In this document: positions 26,475 to 35,352 of the stretch, piece by piece
Layout: the number at the start of each line of letters is the position of its first letter
Numbering within the stretch: position 1 is the first letter of the stretch
Assembly: GCF_000739455.1 (NCBI RefSeq)
Contig: NZ_CP009211.1
Location: forward strand, 310,001-374,000
Length of the DNA: 64,000 bases
Origin: Corynebacterium imitans
GTDB lineage: Bacteria; Actinomycetota; Actinomycetes; Mycobacteriales; Mycobacteriaceae
Direction: 5' to 3'
The notes under the pieces: model-generated
Databases searched by the model: none
Told to the model about the DNA's origin: nothing
Seen by the model: the letters and a program-made list of their open reading frames with translations, nothing else
Translations under genes and position numbers: made by a program

Positions 26475-27437
26475 ATGTTGCCCACCGCTGAAGAAATCCT
26501 GGAGCGCGCGCACGTCGTCGCCCTCCCCATGGCCGTGCGATTCCGCGGCATCACCACCCGCGAAGCCCTGCTTATCGACGGCCCCGCCGGCTGGGGCGAG
26601 TTCGCGCCCTTTACCGAGTACGGGCCGAAAGAATCCGCTGCCTGGCTGCGCGCCGGGATCGAGGCCGCATTCGAGGGCCTGCCCGAAGCCACAGGCACAG
26701 TCGAGGTCAACGGCACCGTCCCCGCCGTGCCCGCCGAGCAGGTCGAGGCGGTGCTCGCGCGCTACCCGCAAGGGGTGTCCACCTTCAAGATTAAGGTGGC
26801 CGAGCCAGGCCAGTCGCTTGCCGACGACACCGCGCGCCTTTCCCGCGTCCACGCCCTGCGCCCCGACGCGCGCCTGCGGGTCGACGCCAACCGGGCCTGG
26901 AGCGTCGACGAGGCCTGCGCGGCGATCGCGGCTTTCGCCCGCATCGCGGAGCTGGAGTACGTCGAGCAGCCCTGCGGCAGCGTCGAGGAGCTCGCCGAGG
27001 TGCGTCGGCGCGTGCGCACCCCGATCGCGGCGGACGAGTCGATCCGCCGCGCCAGCGACCCCTACCGCGTCGCCGAGCTGGCCGCGGCGGACGTCGCCGT
27101 GTGCAAGGTCGCCCCGCTCGGGGGAGTGCGGCCTTTGGCGCGCATCTCGCGTGAGCTGGGCCTGGACATCACCGTGGCCAGCGCGCTCGATACGGCGGTC
27201 GGCATGGACGCCGGCCTGGTCGCGGCGAAGCTCACCGGCTCGCGCGCGGCCGGGCTGGCCACGCAAAACCTATTCGTGGAAGACGTCGCCGAGCCGCGTC
27301 CGCTTGTCGACGGCCGCCTCACCGTCCGCCGCACCACCCCCGACCCGGAGCGCCTCCACGGCCTGCGTGCGGCACCCGAACGCGAAACGTGGTGGTTCCA
27401 GCGGGTGCGTGCATGCCTCCCCTACATACGGGGGTAG
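26475..27437 (+). CDS. menC: o-Succinylbenzoate synthase MenC
   Basis: An enolase-superfamily enzyme of 320 residues that dehydrates SHCHC to o-succinylbenzoate. Visible catalytic residues are the KIK pair (STFKIKVAEPG), the three acidic metal ligands in RVDANRAW, EYVEQPC and AADESIR, and the later Lys in VCKVAPLGG. The ATG at 26475 is chosen because the conserved enolase N-terminus starts there; a longer in-frame start to 26046 would overlap feoB. It follows feoC by 11 bases and lies 145 bases before the DASS transporter. Confidence 0.93.
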   Translation: MLPTAEEILERAHVVALPMAVRFRGITTREALLIDGPAGWGEFAPFTEYGPKESAAWLRAGIEAAFEGLPEATGTVEVNGTVPAVPAEQVEAVLARYPQGVSTFKIKVAEPGQSLADDTARLSRVHALRPDARLRVDANRAWSVDEACAAIAAFARIAELEYVEQPCGSVEELAEVRRRVRTPIAADESIRRASDPYRVAELAAADVAVCKVAPLGGVRPLARISRELGLDITVASALDTAVGMDAGLVAAKLTGSRAAGLATQNLFVEDVAEPRPLVDGRLTVRRTTPDPERLHGLRAAPERETWWFQRVRACLPYIRG

Positions 27438-27582
27438 CAGGTGTGGGGTACGCGGGGGAGCCACTGCCCAAATGTTTGGTTTTACACCCGGTGCGTTAAA
27501 ATTTTCAGTACAGGTGAATGTGAAAAATCACACCAAACACCCTGTAAACGCTGTATTGGAACGGTAGGAAAGTAGGTGGGGC

Positions 27583-29163
27583 ATGTCTACCCCCGTTGTG
27601 CACGATTCTTCCGCGCTGTCGGATGGTGATCTGGCCAAAGCCCCAGAACCAGGCGAATGGCGCCGACAACTCATCGGCTTGATTGTGGGCGTGGCGCTGG
27701 CCGCGCTCATTTGGTTTATCTTCCCGGCGAACGCGCCTGAGACGGTCGCCCAGTCCTCCGGTGCTGACCCGGAAGCGGAGTACACCGCACAGGCGATGCG
27801 AGTCGTTGCAGCAACCACCGCGCTTATGGCCGTGTGGTGGATGACCGAGGCGATCCCGCTGGCTGCGACCGCGCTTTTGCCCATTGCCATCTTCCCGGTC
27901 ATGGGCGTGGCGGAGTTCTCCAAGGTGTCCTCCCCCTACGCCTCCGCCACGATCTTCCTGTTCATGGGTGGCTTCCTCATGGCGCTTGGCCTGCAGCGCT
28001 GGAACCTGCACCGCCGACTCGCGCTCGTGGTGGTCAAGATCGTCGGCACCAGCCCAAAGCGCATCATCTTAGGCTTCATGCTGGCCACCGGCTTCATGTC
28101 CATGTGGGTCTCTAACACGGCAACCGCCGTGGTCATGCTGCCGATCGGCACCTCGGTGCTCATGCTCACCGCCGATTCCGTGGGCGGGATGCAGAACCAG
28201 AAGAAGTTCGCTACCGCGCTCATGCTCGCCATTGCCTACTCCGCGTCTATCGGCTCGTTGGGCACCCTGATCGGTACCCCGCCGAACGCGCTGCTGCAGG
28301 GCTACATGAAGGAAGCCCACGACATCAACATTGGCTTCGGGCAGTGGATGATCGTTGGTATGCCGGTGGCCATCGTGTTCACCGTCATCGCATGGCTGGT
28401 ACTGATCACCGTGTTCAAGCCGGAGATTGACCAGATCCCGGGCGGCCGTGAGCTGATCCAGGACGAGATCCGCAAGCTCGGCCCCTGGACCTTCGCGCAG
28501 ATCGCCGCCGGCATCATCTTCGCGCTCGCGGCCCTGACGTGGGTCTTCCTGCCGCTGGCGCGCGACCACTACGGGTGGGACTTCCCCTACCACGACGCCA
28601 TCGTGGGCATCATCGCCGGCCTGCTCATGTTCATCGTGCCGGGCATGAAGAACGGCAAGCGCCTGCTTGATTGGGAGACCGCGAATGAGATGCCGTGGGA
28701 CGTACTCCTGCTCTTCGGCGGCGGCCTGTCCTTGTCCGCAATGTTCACCTCTACCGGCCTGTCCCTGTGGATCGGTGAAGCAGCGAAGGGACTGGCTGTG
28801 CTACCGACATTCCTGCTCATCTTCGCGATCGCCGCGCTGGTGCTCATCCTCACCGAGCTGACCTCCAACACCGCAACCGCGGCGACCTTCCTGCCGATCA
28901 TGGGCGGCGTCGCAGTGGGGATCGGGCTGACCGAGGCCACCGACATGAACATCCTGCTGCTGGCCATCCCGGTCGCGCTGTCCGCAACCTGTGCCTTCAT
29001 GCTGCCGGTGGCGACCCCGCCGAACGCCATCGCGTACTCCTCGGGCTACGTCACCATGGGCGAGATGATCAAGGGCGGCGTGTGGCTCAACGCCATCGCA
29101 CTGGTCCTGATTGCTCTGGCCACCTACTTCCTCGCAGTCCCCGTCTTCGGGTTGGTGCTGTAG
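27583..29163 (+). CDS. DASS-family (SLC13) sodium/dicarboxylate transporter
   Basis: A protein of 526 residues with about a dozen membrane helices. It shows the SLC13 signatures: WWMTEAIPLAATALLP, the first SNT motif (MWVSNTATAVVMLPIG) and the second (TELTSNTATAATFLPIM), and MLPVATPPNAIAYSSG. The family couples Na+ to uptake of succinate, fumarate, malate or related anions; in corynebacteria such a carrier takes up succinate. The substrate is inferred. The start has AGGAAAG upstream. The upstream 145 bases contain an inverted repeat GTGTGATTTTTCACA read on the minus strand. Confidence 0.9.
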   Translation: MSTPVVHDSSALSDGDLAKAPEPGEWRRQLIGLIVGVALAALIWFIFPANAPETVAQSSGADPEAEYTAQAMRVVAATTALMAVWWMTEAIPLAATALLPIAIFPVMGVAEFSKVSSPYASATIFLFMGGFLMALGLQRWNLHRRLALVVVKIVGTSPKRIILGFMLATGFMSMWVSNTATAVVMLPIGTSVLMLTADSVGGMQNQKKFATALMLAIAYSASIGSLGTLIGTPPNALLQGYMKEAHDINIGFGQWMIVGMPVAIVFTVIAWLVLITVFKPEIDQIPGGRELIQDEIRKLGPWTFAQIAAGIIFALAALTWVFLPLARDHYGWDFPYHDAIVGIIAGLLMFIVPGMKNGKRLLDWETANEMPWDVLLLFGGGLSLSAMFTSTGLSLWIGEAAKGLAVLPTFLLIFAIAALVLILTELTSNTATAATFLPIMGGVAVGIGLTEATDMNILLLAIPVALSATCAFMLPVATPPNAIAYSSGYVTMGEMIKGGVWLNAIALVLIALATYFLAVPVFGLVL

Positions 29164-29202
29164 ATTACAACCCCGCTACAACTGGCGCGTTAGGCTATCT
29201 GC

Positions 29203-29784
29203 ATGGATAACCAGACGCGCCAGTTTGGCGTTCCGGAGGAAGAACCGCGCAAACCCCGCCCGAAGCAGTATTTCCCGGACGCTGCCGAGCAAGCACGCCA
29301 GCAGCAGCCGGAGTACCCGCAGCAGCCCTACCGGGACCAGTACCGGGAGCAGTACTACGACTACGGGCAGTACGAGCAGCCCCAGTACACGCAGCCGAAC
29401 CCGCCCGGCCCGCCGCCCGCGCCGGAGGAGCGCTCCAACACGCTGGCCACGGTGCTCGGCGTCCTGCTCGCCATCGCGCTGGCCGCCGGCATCGTCTTAT
29501 TCTTCTTGTGGCGGGGCGCTTCCGCTGAGGCCTCGAAGCCGCCGGTGACCGTGACGAATACGCAGACGGAAACCATCACCACGACCGCGACTACTACGAA
29601 GCGGCCCTCGCTCTTCGGCGACCGCGACAGCAGGGACACTCGCGACGCAGACCGCGAGGAGCCACTTCCCACTGAGCTGCCCGAGGCACCGCCGGTGGAG
29701 GTCCCCGACGACGTGCGCGAGAGCGCCCAGGACATCTTTGACGAGCTGCGCCAGGGGGCCGAAGGGCTGCTCCAGGGCCAATAG
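29203..29784 (+). CDS. Single-span membrane protein with Gln/Tyr/Pro-rich N-terminus
   Basis: A protein of 193 residues of unknown function. The first ~75 residues are cytoplasmic-type low complexity, rich in Gln, Tyr and Pro (QQQPEYPQQPY; QYYDYGQYEQPQY). One membrane helix follows (TLATVLGVLLAIALAAGIVLF), then a Thr-rich extracytoplasmic part (TETITTTATTTKR) and a Glu/Asp-rich tail. It lies 22 bases before menD and is likely co-transcribed with it. Tyr-rich N-terminal tails of this kind occur in actinobacterial envelope proteins, but no specific role can be assigned. Confidence 0.7.
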   Translation: MDNQTRQFGVPEEEPRKPRPKQYFPDAAEQARQQQPEYPQQPYRDQYREQYYDYGQYEQPQYTQPNPPGPPPAPEERSNTLATVLGVLLAIALAAGIVLFFLWRGASAEASKPPVTVTNTQTETITTTATTTKRPSLFGDRDSRDTRDADREEPLPTELPEAPPVEVPDDVRESAQDIFDELRQGAEGLLQGQ

Positions 29785-29806
29785 GCGCGGGCTAGAATAG
29801 GCCACC

Positions 29807-31423
29807 ATGGAATCGCTTGAGCTGGCCCGCATCATCGCCCAACGCCTGGCAGACAACGTCACCGACGTGGTCATGAGCCCGGGCTCGCGCAACTCGCCGC
29901 TCGCGTACGCACTCTTGGCGCGCCGGGACATCCGCGTGCACATGCGTATCGACGAGCGCTCGGCCGCCTTCACCGCCTTAGGCCTCGCGCGTGTGCAGCG
30001 CCGCCACGTCGGCGTGGTCATGACCTCCGGCACCGCGGTAGCCAATGCGCTGCCCGCCGTGGTGGAGGCGCACATGTCGCACACCCCGTTGGCGATCATC
30101 AGTGCGGACCGGCCCGCCCACCTGGTGGGCACGGGGGCCTCGCAAACCATTTGGCAAGACGGTATCTTCGGCCGCTACGCCGCCACCCAGCAGGTGGCAA
30201 CGCGCGAGGAGGCCGAGGCCGTCTCCTTTGCCGCCGACCAGGTGCACATCAACGTCGCGCTGGACACCCCGCTCGTACCCGAGACGCTGCCCGCCCCGGT
30301 AGGCGAGCCGCGCCGGGTCGGCCCGGGCCGACTTGAGACCGCGCCTACCTGGGCCGACCACGGCGCAGTGGACGTGGATCTGACTCGCAACACCCTGGTC
30401 ATCGCCGGAGACGAAGCCTGGGACGTGCCCGGCCTAGAGCACGTGCCCACCATCGCGGAGCCGACCGCGCCCGCCCCCTTCCACCAGGTGCACCCGCTGG
30501 CGGCGCGCTTCTTTGCTAAAAGTGAGGTGGCAATCTCTCACGACGGCGGCGACTTCGCCGCGGAGACCAAGCCGGAGCAGCTCATCGTGGTGGGGCACCC
30601 CACCCTGCACCGCGACGTCATGGCGCTGATGGCTGACCCGGATATCGAGGTCATCGGTATCTCGCGCACCGAGACCTTCACCGGCCAGCCGGATCGCCGC
30701 GGCTCAAGGGTCAATGCCACGGGCCAGCCCACGGACAGCTGGATCAAGATCTGCGAGGCCGCGGGCGAGGTCGGCGCCCAGACCGTGCGCGATGCGCTGC
30801 AGGAGGACAACTTCGGGCTGACAGGCATGCACGTTGCGGCCGCGGTGTGCGACACACTCGGTGTGGGCGACACGCTCGTTGTCGGCGCTTCCAATCCAGT
30901 GCGCGACGTGAGCATGGTGGGCATGCCTTTCGACGGCGTGTCGACCTATGCCGCGCGCGGAGCCGCGGGTATCGACGGCACGCTCTCCCAAGCCGTCGGC
31001 ATCGCGCTGGCCACCCAGTCGCTGCACCCGGACGAGATCCGCGCTCCGCGCACCGTCGCCCTGGTCGGCGACCTCACCTTCCTCCACGACATCAACGGAC
31101 TCCTCATCGGCCCCGACGAGCCACGCCCGGGCAACCTCACCATCGTGGTGGCCAACGACAACGGCGGCGGCATCTTCCACACGCTGGAGGCCGGCGCGGA
31201 GTCGGTGGCGCGCGACTTTGAGCGGGTGTTCGGGACGAGCCATGACGCGGGCGTCGAAAAGCTGGCCGAGGCCTATGGGGCGGCCTACGCGCACGCAGGC
31301 ACCCTGCCGGAGTTGCTGGAGACCTTGATCGAGCTGGAAGTGCAGCCCAACCCGATCACCATTGTCGAGGTGGACACCACGCGCGCGACGCGGCGGGCGC
31401 TGGCGCAGAGGCTCACCAAGTGA
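29807..31423 (+). CDS. menD: 2-oxoglutarate decarboxylase/SHCHC-type synthase MenD (SEPHCHC synthase)
   Basis: A thiamine-diphosphate enzyme of 538 residues that joins isochorismate to 2-oxoglutarate to make SEPHCHC. Recognisable segments are VVMSPGSRNSPLA, IDERSAAFTALGLA, GTAVANALPAV, SADRPAHL, and the ThDP/Mg region VALVGDLTFLHDINGL followed by VVANDNGGGIF. Length is normal for corynebacterial MenD. The stop overlaps the DUF3592 gene start by 4 bases. Confidence 0.96.
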   Translation: MESLELARIIAQRLADNVTDVVMSPGSRNSPLAYALLARRDIRVHMRIDERSAAFTALGLARVQRRHVGVVMTSGTAVANALPAVVEAHMSHTPLAIISADRPAHLVGTGASQTIWQDGIFGRYAATQQVATREEAEAVSFAADQVHINVALDTPLVPETLPAPVGEPRRVGPGRLETAPTWADHGAVDVDLTRNTLVIAGDEAWDVPGLEHVPTIAEPTAPAPFHQVHPLAARFFAKSEVAISHDGGDFAAETKPEQLIVVGHPTLHRDVMALMADPDIEVIGISRTETFTGQPDRRGSRVNATGQPTDSWIKICEAAGEVGAQTVRDALQEDNFGLTGMHVAAAVCDTLGVGDTLVVGASNPVRDVSMVGMPFDGVSTYAARGAAGIDGTLSQAVGIALATQSLHPDEIRAPRTVALVGDLTFLHDINGLLIGPDEPRPGNLTIVVANDNGGGIFHTLEAGAESVARDFERVFGTSHDAGVEKLAEAYGAAYAHAGTLPELLETLIELEVQPNPITIVEVDTTRATRRALAQRLTK

Positions 31424-31839
31424 TCCAGTGGCAGCGGCGCGCGGGGCAGCTGGTGCTGGGGCTCTACCTGGCCGCCATGCTGGGCGCGGTGGCGATGGTC
31501 GGTGGGGCCGCGATGAACGACGCGCGCATCATGGCCGATCCCGGGCGCGGCATCGCCACAGTCACCGGGGTCAGCGCCATGCGCACCTCGATTGAGTACC
31601 AGGACGCCGAAGGCCGGCACTTTTCCCCGCCGAGCGGGCTGCTCTACCCCTCGGGGCTGGGGGAGGGCCAGCAGGTCTGGGTGACGTACGCGAAGAGCGA
31701 TCCCAACCTGGTCAAAGTGGAGGGGCGCGGCTGGGCGCTCTCGCTCATTCCCGCCGCCTCGGTAGCGGTGGTGGCAACAATAGTGTTCGCGGCCGCGTGG
31801 CTGGCGGTGCGCCGCTGGGTGCCGCAGCGTTCACGTTGA
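31420..31839 (+). CDS. DUF3592-type membrane protein
   Basis: A protein of 139 residues starting with GTG, overlapping the menD stop by 4 bases. It has an N-terminal helix (LVLGLYLAAMLGAVAMVGGAA), a small extracytoplasmic beta-rich domain with ATVTGV... IEYQDAEGRHF... LYPSGLGEGQQVWVTYAKSDP, and a C-terminal helix with a basic end. This is the DUF3592 layout. The same position between menD and mgtA is held by a small membrane protein in other mycolic-acid actinobacteria, so a linked envelope role is possible. Function unknown. Confidence 0.8.
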   Translation: MIQWQRRAGQLVLGLYLAAMLGAVAMVGGAAMNDARIMADPGRGIATVTGVSAMRTSIEYQDAEGRHFSPPSGLLYPSGLGEGQQVWVTYAKSDPNLVKVEGRGWALSLIPAASVAVVATIVFAAAWLAVRRWVPQRSR

Positions 31840-31902
31840 GTTATCACAAAGTTTGCCAGGCGGTTGAGTGGTGTTCGCACGGACATGGGAAGGTAGCAAA
31901 GT

Positions 31903-33102
31903 ATGCGAGTCGGAATAGTCGCGGAATCATTCCTCCCGAACATCAACGGAGTAACCAACTCGGTGCTCCGGGTGCTCGAGTACCTCAAGGCCAATGGCCA
32001 CGAAGCACTGATTGTCGCCCCGGGCGCGCGCGACTTCCAGGAGGAAGTCGCCGACTACCTCGGTTTTCCCATCGTGCGCGTGCCCACCATGCGCGTGCCG
32101 CTGGTGGACTCGCTGCCGATCGGCGTGCCCACCACGAATGTCACCGCTGCGCTCGCGGACTTTGACCCGGACATCATCCACCTGGCCAGCCCGTTCGTGC
32201 TCGGCGGGGCGGGTGCGTTTTCCGCGATGCAGCTGGGCGTGCCCGCGGTCGGTCTGTACCAGACCGACGTGGCGGGCTTTGCCACCAAATACCAACTCTC
32301 CGCCGTGGCGGCACTGGCCTGGGACTGGACCCGCAACATCCACAACCGCTGCCAGCTCAACCTCGCGCCGTCTTCGGAGGCGATCCGCGAGTTGGAGGCC
32401 CACGGCATCAAGAACGTGAAGCGCTGGGGCCGCGGCGTAGACGCTGAGCTGTTCCATCCGACCAAGCGCTCGGACATGCTGCGGCACCAGTGGGACCCCA
32501 CGGGCCGCAAGAAGCTCGTCGGCTTTGTCGGTCGCCTGGCCAGCGAGAAGAGCGTGTGCCGCCTGGCGGTGCTGGAGCAGGACCCGGACATCCAACTCGT
32601 CATCGTGGGCGACGGCCCGGAGCGCGACGCGCTCGAGCACCTCATGCCCTCGGCTGTCTTCACCGGCGCGCTGTCCGGTGAGCAGCTGGCCCGGGCGTAC
32701 GCCTCACTGGATCTGTTCGTGCACACCGGCGAGTTCGAGACCTTCTGCCAGGCCATCCAGGAAGCGCAGGCCTCGGGCGTGCCCACCATCGGTCCGAAGG
32801 CCGGCGGGCCGATCGATTTGATCCAGGACGGCGAAAACGGCCTGCTGCTCGAGGTCGACACCTTCAGCGAGGAACTTCCCGACGCCGCCCGCTACCTGCT
32901 CGACCCCGCCCGGCTGGACGAACTCAAGCACAACGCGCGCGAATCCGTGGCGGATAAGACCTGGGACGCGCTGTGCGAGCAGCTGCTCGGCTACTACGAG
33001 GAGGCGCGCGCGGGCTACCGAAGCAACGTGGTCAACCTCTTCGGGCGCGATATCACCCTGCCGAAGTGGGCGGGGAGGCGTCGGAAATCGCGCGGGGCTT
33101 AG
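31903..33102 (+). CDS. mgtA: GDP-mannose-dependent alpha-mannosyltransferase MgtA
   Basis: A GT4-family glycosyltransferase of 399 residues. It starts MRVGIVAESFLPNINGVTNSV, has LVGFVGRLASEKSV and the C-terminal EFETFCQAIQEAQASG retaining-transferase motif with its two Glu. MgtA/PimB' homologues in this place (after menD, before menG) add mannose to a glycolipid acceptor in lipomannan and lipoarabinomannan synthesis in corynebacteria and mycobacteria. The exact acceptor is inferred from synteny. The ATG at 31903 has AAGGTAG upstream. Confidence 0.9.
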   Translation: MRVGIVAESFLPNINGVTNSVLRVLEYLKANGHEALIVAPGARDFQEEVADYLGFPIVRVPTMRVPLVDSLPIGVPTTNVTAALADFDPDIIHLASPFVLGGAGAFSAMQLGVPAVGLYQTDVAGFATKYQLSAVAALAWDWTRNIHNRCQLNLAPSSEAIRELEAHGIKNVKRWGRGVDAELFHPTKRSDMLRHQWDPTGRKKLVGFVGRLASEKSVCRLAVLEQDPDIQLVIVGDGPERDALEHLMPSAVFTGALSGEQLARAYASLDLFVHTGEFETFCQAIQEAQASGVPTIGPKAGGPIDLIQDGENGLLLEVDTFSEELPDAARYLLDPARLDELKHNARESVADKTWDALCEQLLGYYEEARAGYRSNVVNLFGRDITLPKWAGRRRKSRGA

Positions 33103-33123
33103 GGCCGGGTAGACTGGCCGACT

Positions 33124-33840
33124 ATGTCAGTATCGGACCTGTCTGCAAGCACCCAGGATTACCTCAAGGCGATCTGGGAGCTTGAAGAGTGGTCGGACCA
33201 GCCCGCTACCACCTCAATGATCGCGAAGGCGCTGGGCGTGAAGCAGTCGACGGTGTCCGACACCGTGCGCAAACTGGCTGACCAAGAGCTGGTCTCGCAC
33301 AAGCGTTACGGCTCCGTGCAGCTGACGGAGCAGGGGAGGGCGCACGCGCTGCAGATGGTGCGCCGTCACCGCCTGATCGAGACTTTTCTGGTGCAAGTAC
33401 TCGACTATTCCTGGGACGAAGTCCACGACGAGGCCGAACAGCTCGAGCACGCCGTCTCCGACCTCTTAGTGGAGCGGGTGTCGGCGCTGCTGCACCACCC
33501 GACCCGCGACCCCCACGGCGATCCGATCCCCGCCGCCGACGGCTCAATCAACGCCCCCAAAGCGGTCACCCTGAGCACGGTGGAACCGGGCAGCGACGTG
33601 GTCATCGAGCGAATTTCCGACGAAGACCCGGAGCTGCTGCGCTTCCTGCACGCCCACGGCCTGAACGTCGGCTCGCACCTCCACGTGGCCGAGGGCGCGC
33701 CCTTTTCCGGGGCAGTGGAAGTGCAAAACGCGGCCGACGGCGTGACTATTCCGCTGGGGCGTGCTGCGACTGACGCGGTGTACGTGAGCGCGCCCGGGCA
33801 CGCACCAGCCCCCGGGGCCCAAAAAGATACACGAGCGTAA
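33124..33840 (+). CDS. mntR: MntR/DtxR-family metal-dependent repressor
   Basis: A protein of 238 residues. The N-terminal winged helix (TSMIAKALGVKQSTVSDTVRKLADQELV) is followed by the dimerisation/metal domain (VRRHRLIETFLVQVLDYSWDEVHDEAEQLEH...), and a C-terminal SH3/FeoA-like domain (LRFLHAHGLNVGSHL). This is the three-domain DtxR type. Because it abuts a convergent manganese-type ABC transporter, an MntR role is likely, with Mn2+ as corepressor. Its 3' end overlaps the permease gene by 95 bases on the opposite strand. Iron DtxR itself is normally encoded elsewhere; metal specificity cannot be proven from sequence. Confidence 0.85.
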   Translation: MSVSDLSASTQDYLKAIWELEEWSDQPATTSMIAKALGVKQSTVSDTVRKLADQELVSHKRYGSVQLTEQGRAHALQMVRRHRLIETFLVQVLDYSWDEVHDEAEQLEHAVSDLLVERVSALLHHPTRDPHGDPIPAADGSINAPKAVTLSTVEPGSDVVIERISDEDPELLRFLHAHGLNVGSHLHVAEGAPFSGAVEVQNAADGVTIPLGRAATDAVYVSAPGHAPAPGAQKDTRA

Positions 33841-34615
33841 ACACGCAAGCCTGCGCGAGCACCATCATCGCCCCGGTAGCGGTGTCCAGGTAGTAGCTGC
33901 AGTACAGGCCCACCACCGCGCAGCCGGCGGCCATGGCGGGGGCGATAAGCAGCATCTTCCCAAAGGAATCGGTGAGCAGGTACGCCGTCGCGCCGGGGAT
34001 GATCAGCATGGCAACAACCAGGATCACGCCCACGACCTGCAGCGCCACCACCGTCGTGAGCGCGAGCAGAGCGAGCAGCCCGGCACCGAGTGCGCGCGGG
34101 CTCAGCCCGATCGCGTGCGCGTGGATGGGATCAAAGGCGTAGAGCGTCAGATCCCGCCGCTTGAGTAGCAGCGCGCCAAACACGAGCACGGCAAGACCGA
34201 TTACCTGCAGCATCTCCGCGCGGGACACGCCCAAAATGTTGCCAAAGATGATGTGGTTTAGGTCCGTGTGCGAGGGCGTGACCGAGATCAGCACCAGCCC
34301 GAAGGAGAAGAGCGAGGTAAACACGATGCCGATCGCGGCGTCCTCCTTGACCCGCGAGGTGTTGCGCACCAGGCCGATCAGGGCGACCGCGAGGAAGCCG
34401 AAGAGCACGGCGCCGACGGCGAAAGGTGCGCCCACGATGTAGGAGAGCACCACGCCGGGCAGGACCGCGTGGGAGACCGCGTCGCCCATCAGCGACCAGC
34501 CGACCAGCACGAGCCAGCAGGACAGCATCGCGCAGACGATGGAAGCAGTCAGCGCGGTGGCCAGCGCCCGGCCCATGAAGCTGTAGTTCAGCGGATCCAA
34601 TAAGAGTGACATCAT
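33746..34615 (-). CDS. Manganese-type ABC transporter permease
   Basis: A protein of 289 residues with 8 or so membrane helices of the ABC-3 family: VGWSLMGDAVSHAVLPGVVLSYI near the start, the coupling segment VKEDAAIGIVFTSLF, and VILVVAMLIIPGATAYLL. It imports Mn2+ (or Zn2+/Fe2+) together with the ATPase and binding protein just upstream in the operon; gene ends overlap by 4 bases. The C-terminus (residues ~260-289, Arg-rich) lies antisense to the end of mntR. Confidence 0.9.
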   Translation of the reverse strand: MMSLLLDPLNYSFMGRALATALTASIVCAMLSCWLVLVGWSLMGDAVSHAVLPGVVLSYIVGAPFAVGAVLFGFLAVALIGLVRNTSRVKEDAAIGIVFTSLFSFGLVLISVTPSHTDLNHIIFGNILGVSRAEMLQVIGLAVLVFGALLLKRRDLTLYAFDPIHAHAIGLSPRALGAGLLALLALTTVVALQVVGVILVVAMLIIPGATAYLLTDSFGKMLLIAPAMAAGCAVVGLYCSYYLDTATGAMMVLAQACVFTLVYLFGPRGLVRARARSRTPRQSQHAPAE

Positions 34616-35352
34616 GCGTGTTCCTCCGTGTGCGTTGGGGTCATGCCGAAGCCGCGGGCGAGGTTTTCCGGCCGCAGCACGTCCTCGGTGGGGGCGTGCA
34701 TGAGCACGCGCTTATTTAACAGGACGGATTCCTCGGCGAGCGCGGGCAGGGCAGCGAAGTCGTGCGTGGAGACAAACAGCGTGGTGCCTTCGTCGACGAG
34801 TTCGCGCAGCAGTGCGGTGATCGTCGCTTCGGATTGCTTGTCGACGCCCGCGAACGGCTCGTCGAGAAGCATGATGCTCGCGCCCTGCGCAATGCCGCGG
34901 GCGACGAAGGCGCGCTTCTTCTGCCCACCCGAAAGCTGGCCGATCTGGCGATCGGCGAAGTCGGTCAGGTGCGTGCGCTCCAGGGCCTCATTGACGGCGT
35001 CCTCATCGCGACGGTGCGGGCGGCGTGTAAAGCCCATGTGGCCGTAGCGGCCGGTCATGACGACTTCGCGCACGGTGATTGGGAACTGCCAATCCACCTC
35101 TTCGCTTTGCGGGACGTAAGCGACTACCTGGGCCTTGCGTGCGGCGGCGGGGTGCGTGCCGTTGATCTGCACTGTGCCCGTATCGGGTTTGACCAGCCCC
35201 ATGATCGCCTTGAACAGGGTGGATTTGCCAGAGCCATTCATGCCGACGAGCCCGCAGGCGCGGCCCGGGGCAATGGCGACGCTGGCTAAGTGCAGGGCCT
35301 CCACATCGCCGTAGCGGACGGTCACGCCCTCAACGCTGATCGCGGGCGTCAT
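34612..35352 (-). CDS. Manganese-type ABC transporter ATP-binding protein
   Basis: A protein of 246 residues with Walker A LVGMNGSGKST, Q-loop VAYVPQSEEVDWQFP (a hallmark of Mn/Zn uptake ATPases), signature LSGGQKKRAFVARG, Walker B IMLLDEPFAGVD and H-loop STHDF. Overlaps of 4 bases with both neighbours mark a tight three-gene operon: binding protein, ATPase, permease. Confidence 0.93.
   Translation of the reverse strand: MTPAISVEGVTVRYGDVEALHLASVAIAPGRACGLVGMNGSGKSTLFKAIMGLVKPDTGTVQINGTHPAAARKAQVVAYVPQSEEVDWQFPITVREVVMTGRYGHMGFTRRPHRRDEDAVNEALERTHLTDFADRQIGQLSGGQKKRAFVARGIAQGASIMLLDEPFAGVDKQSEATITALLRELVDEGTTLFVSTHDFAALPALAEESVLLNKRVLMHAPTEDVLRPENLARGFGMTPTHTEEHA

Noticed and set aside
27513..27536. 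CRP/GlxR-like site before the DASS transporter
   Set aside because: TGTGA and TCACA are present, but the spacer is 4 bases rather than the 6 required by GlxR. Only an inverted repeat can be stated.
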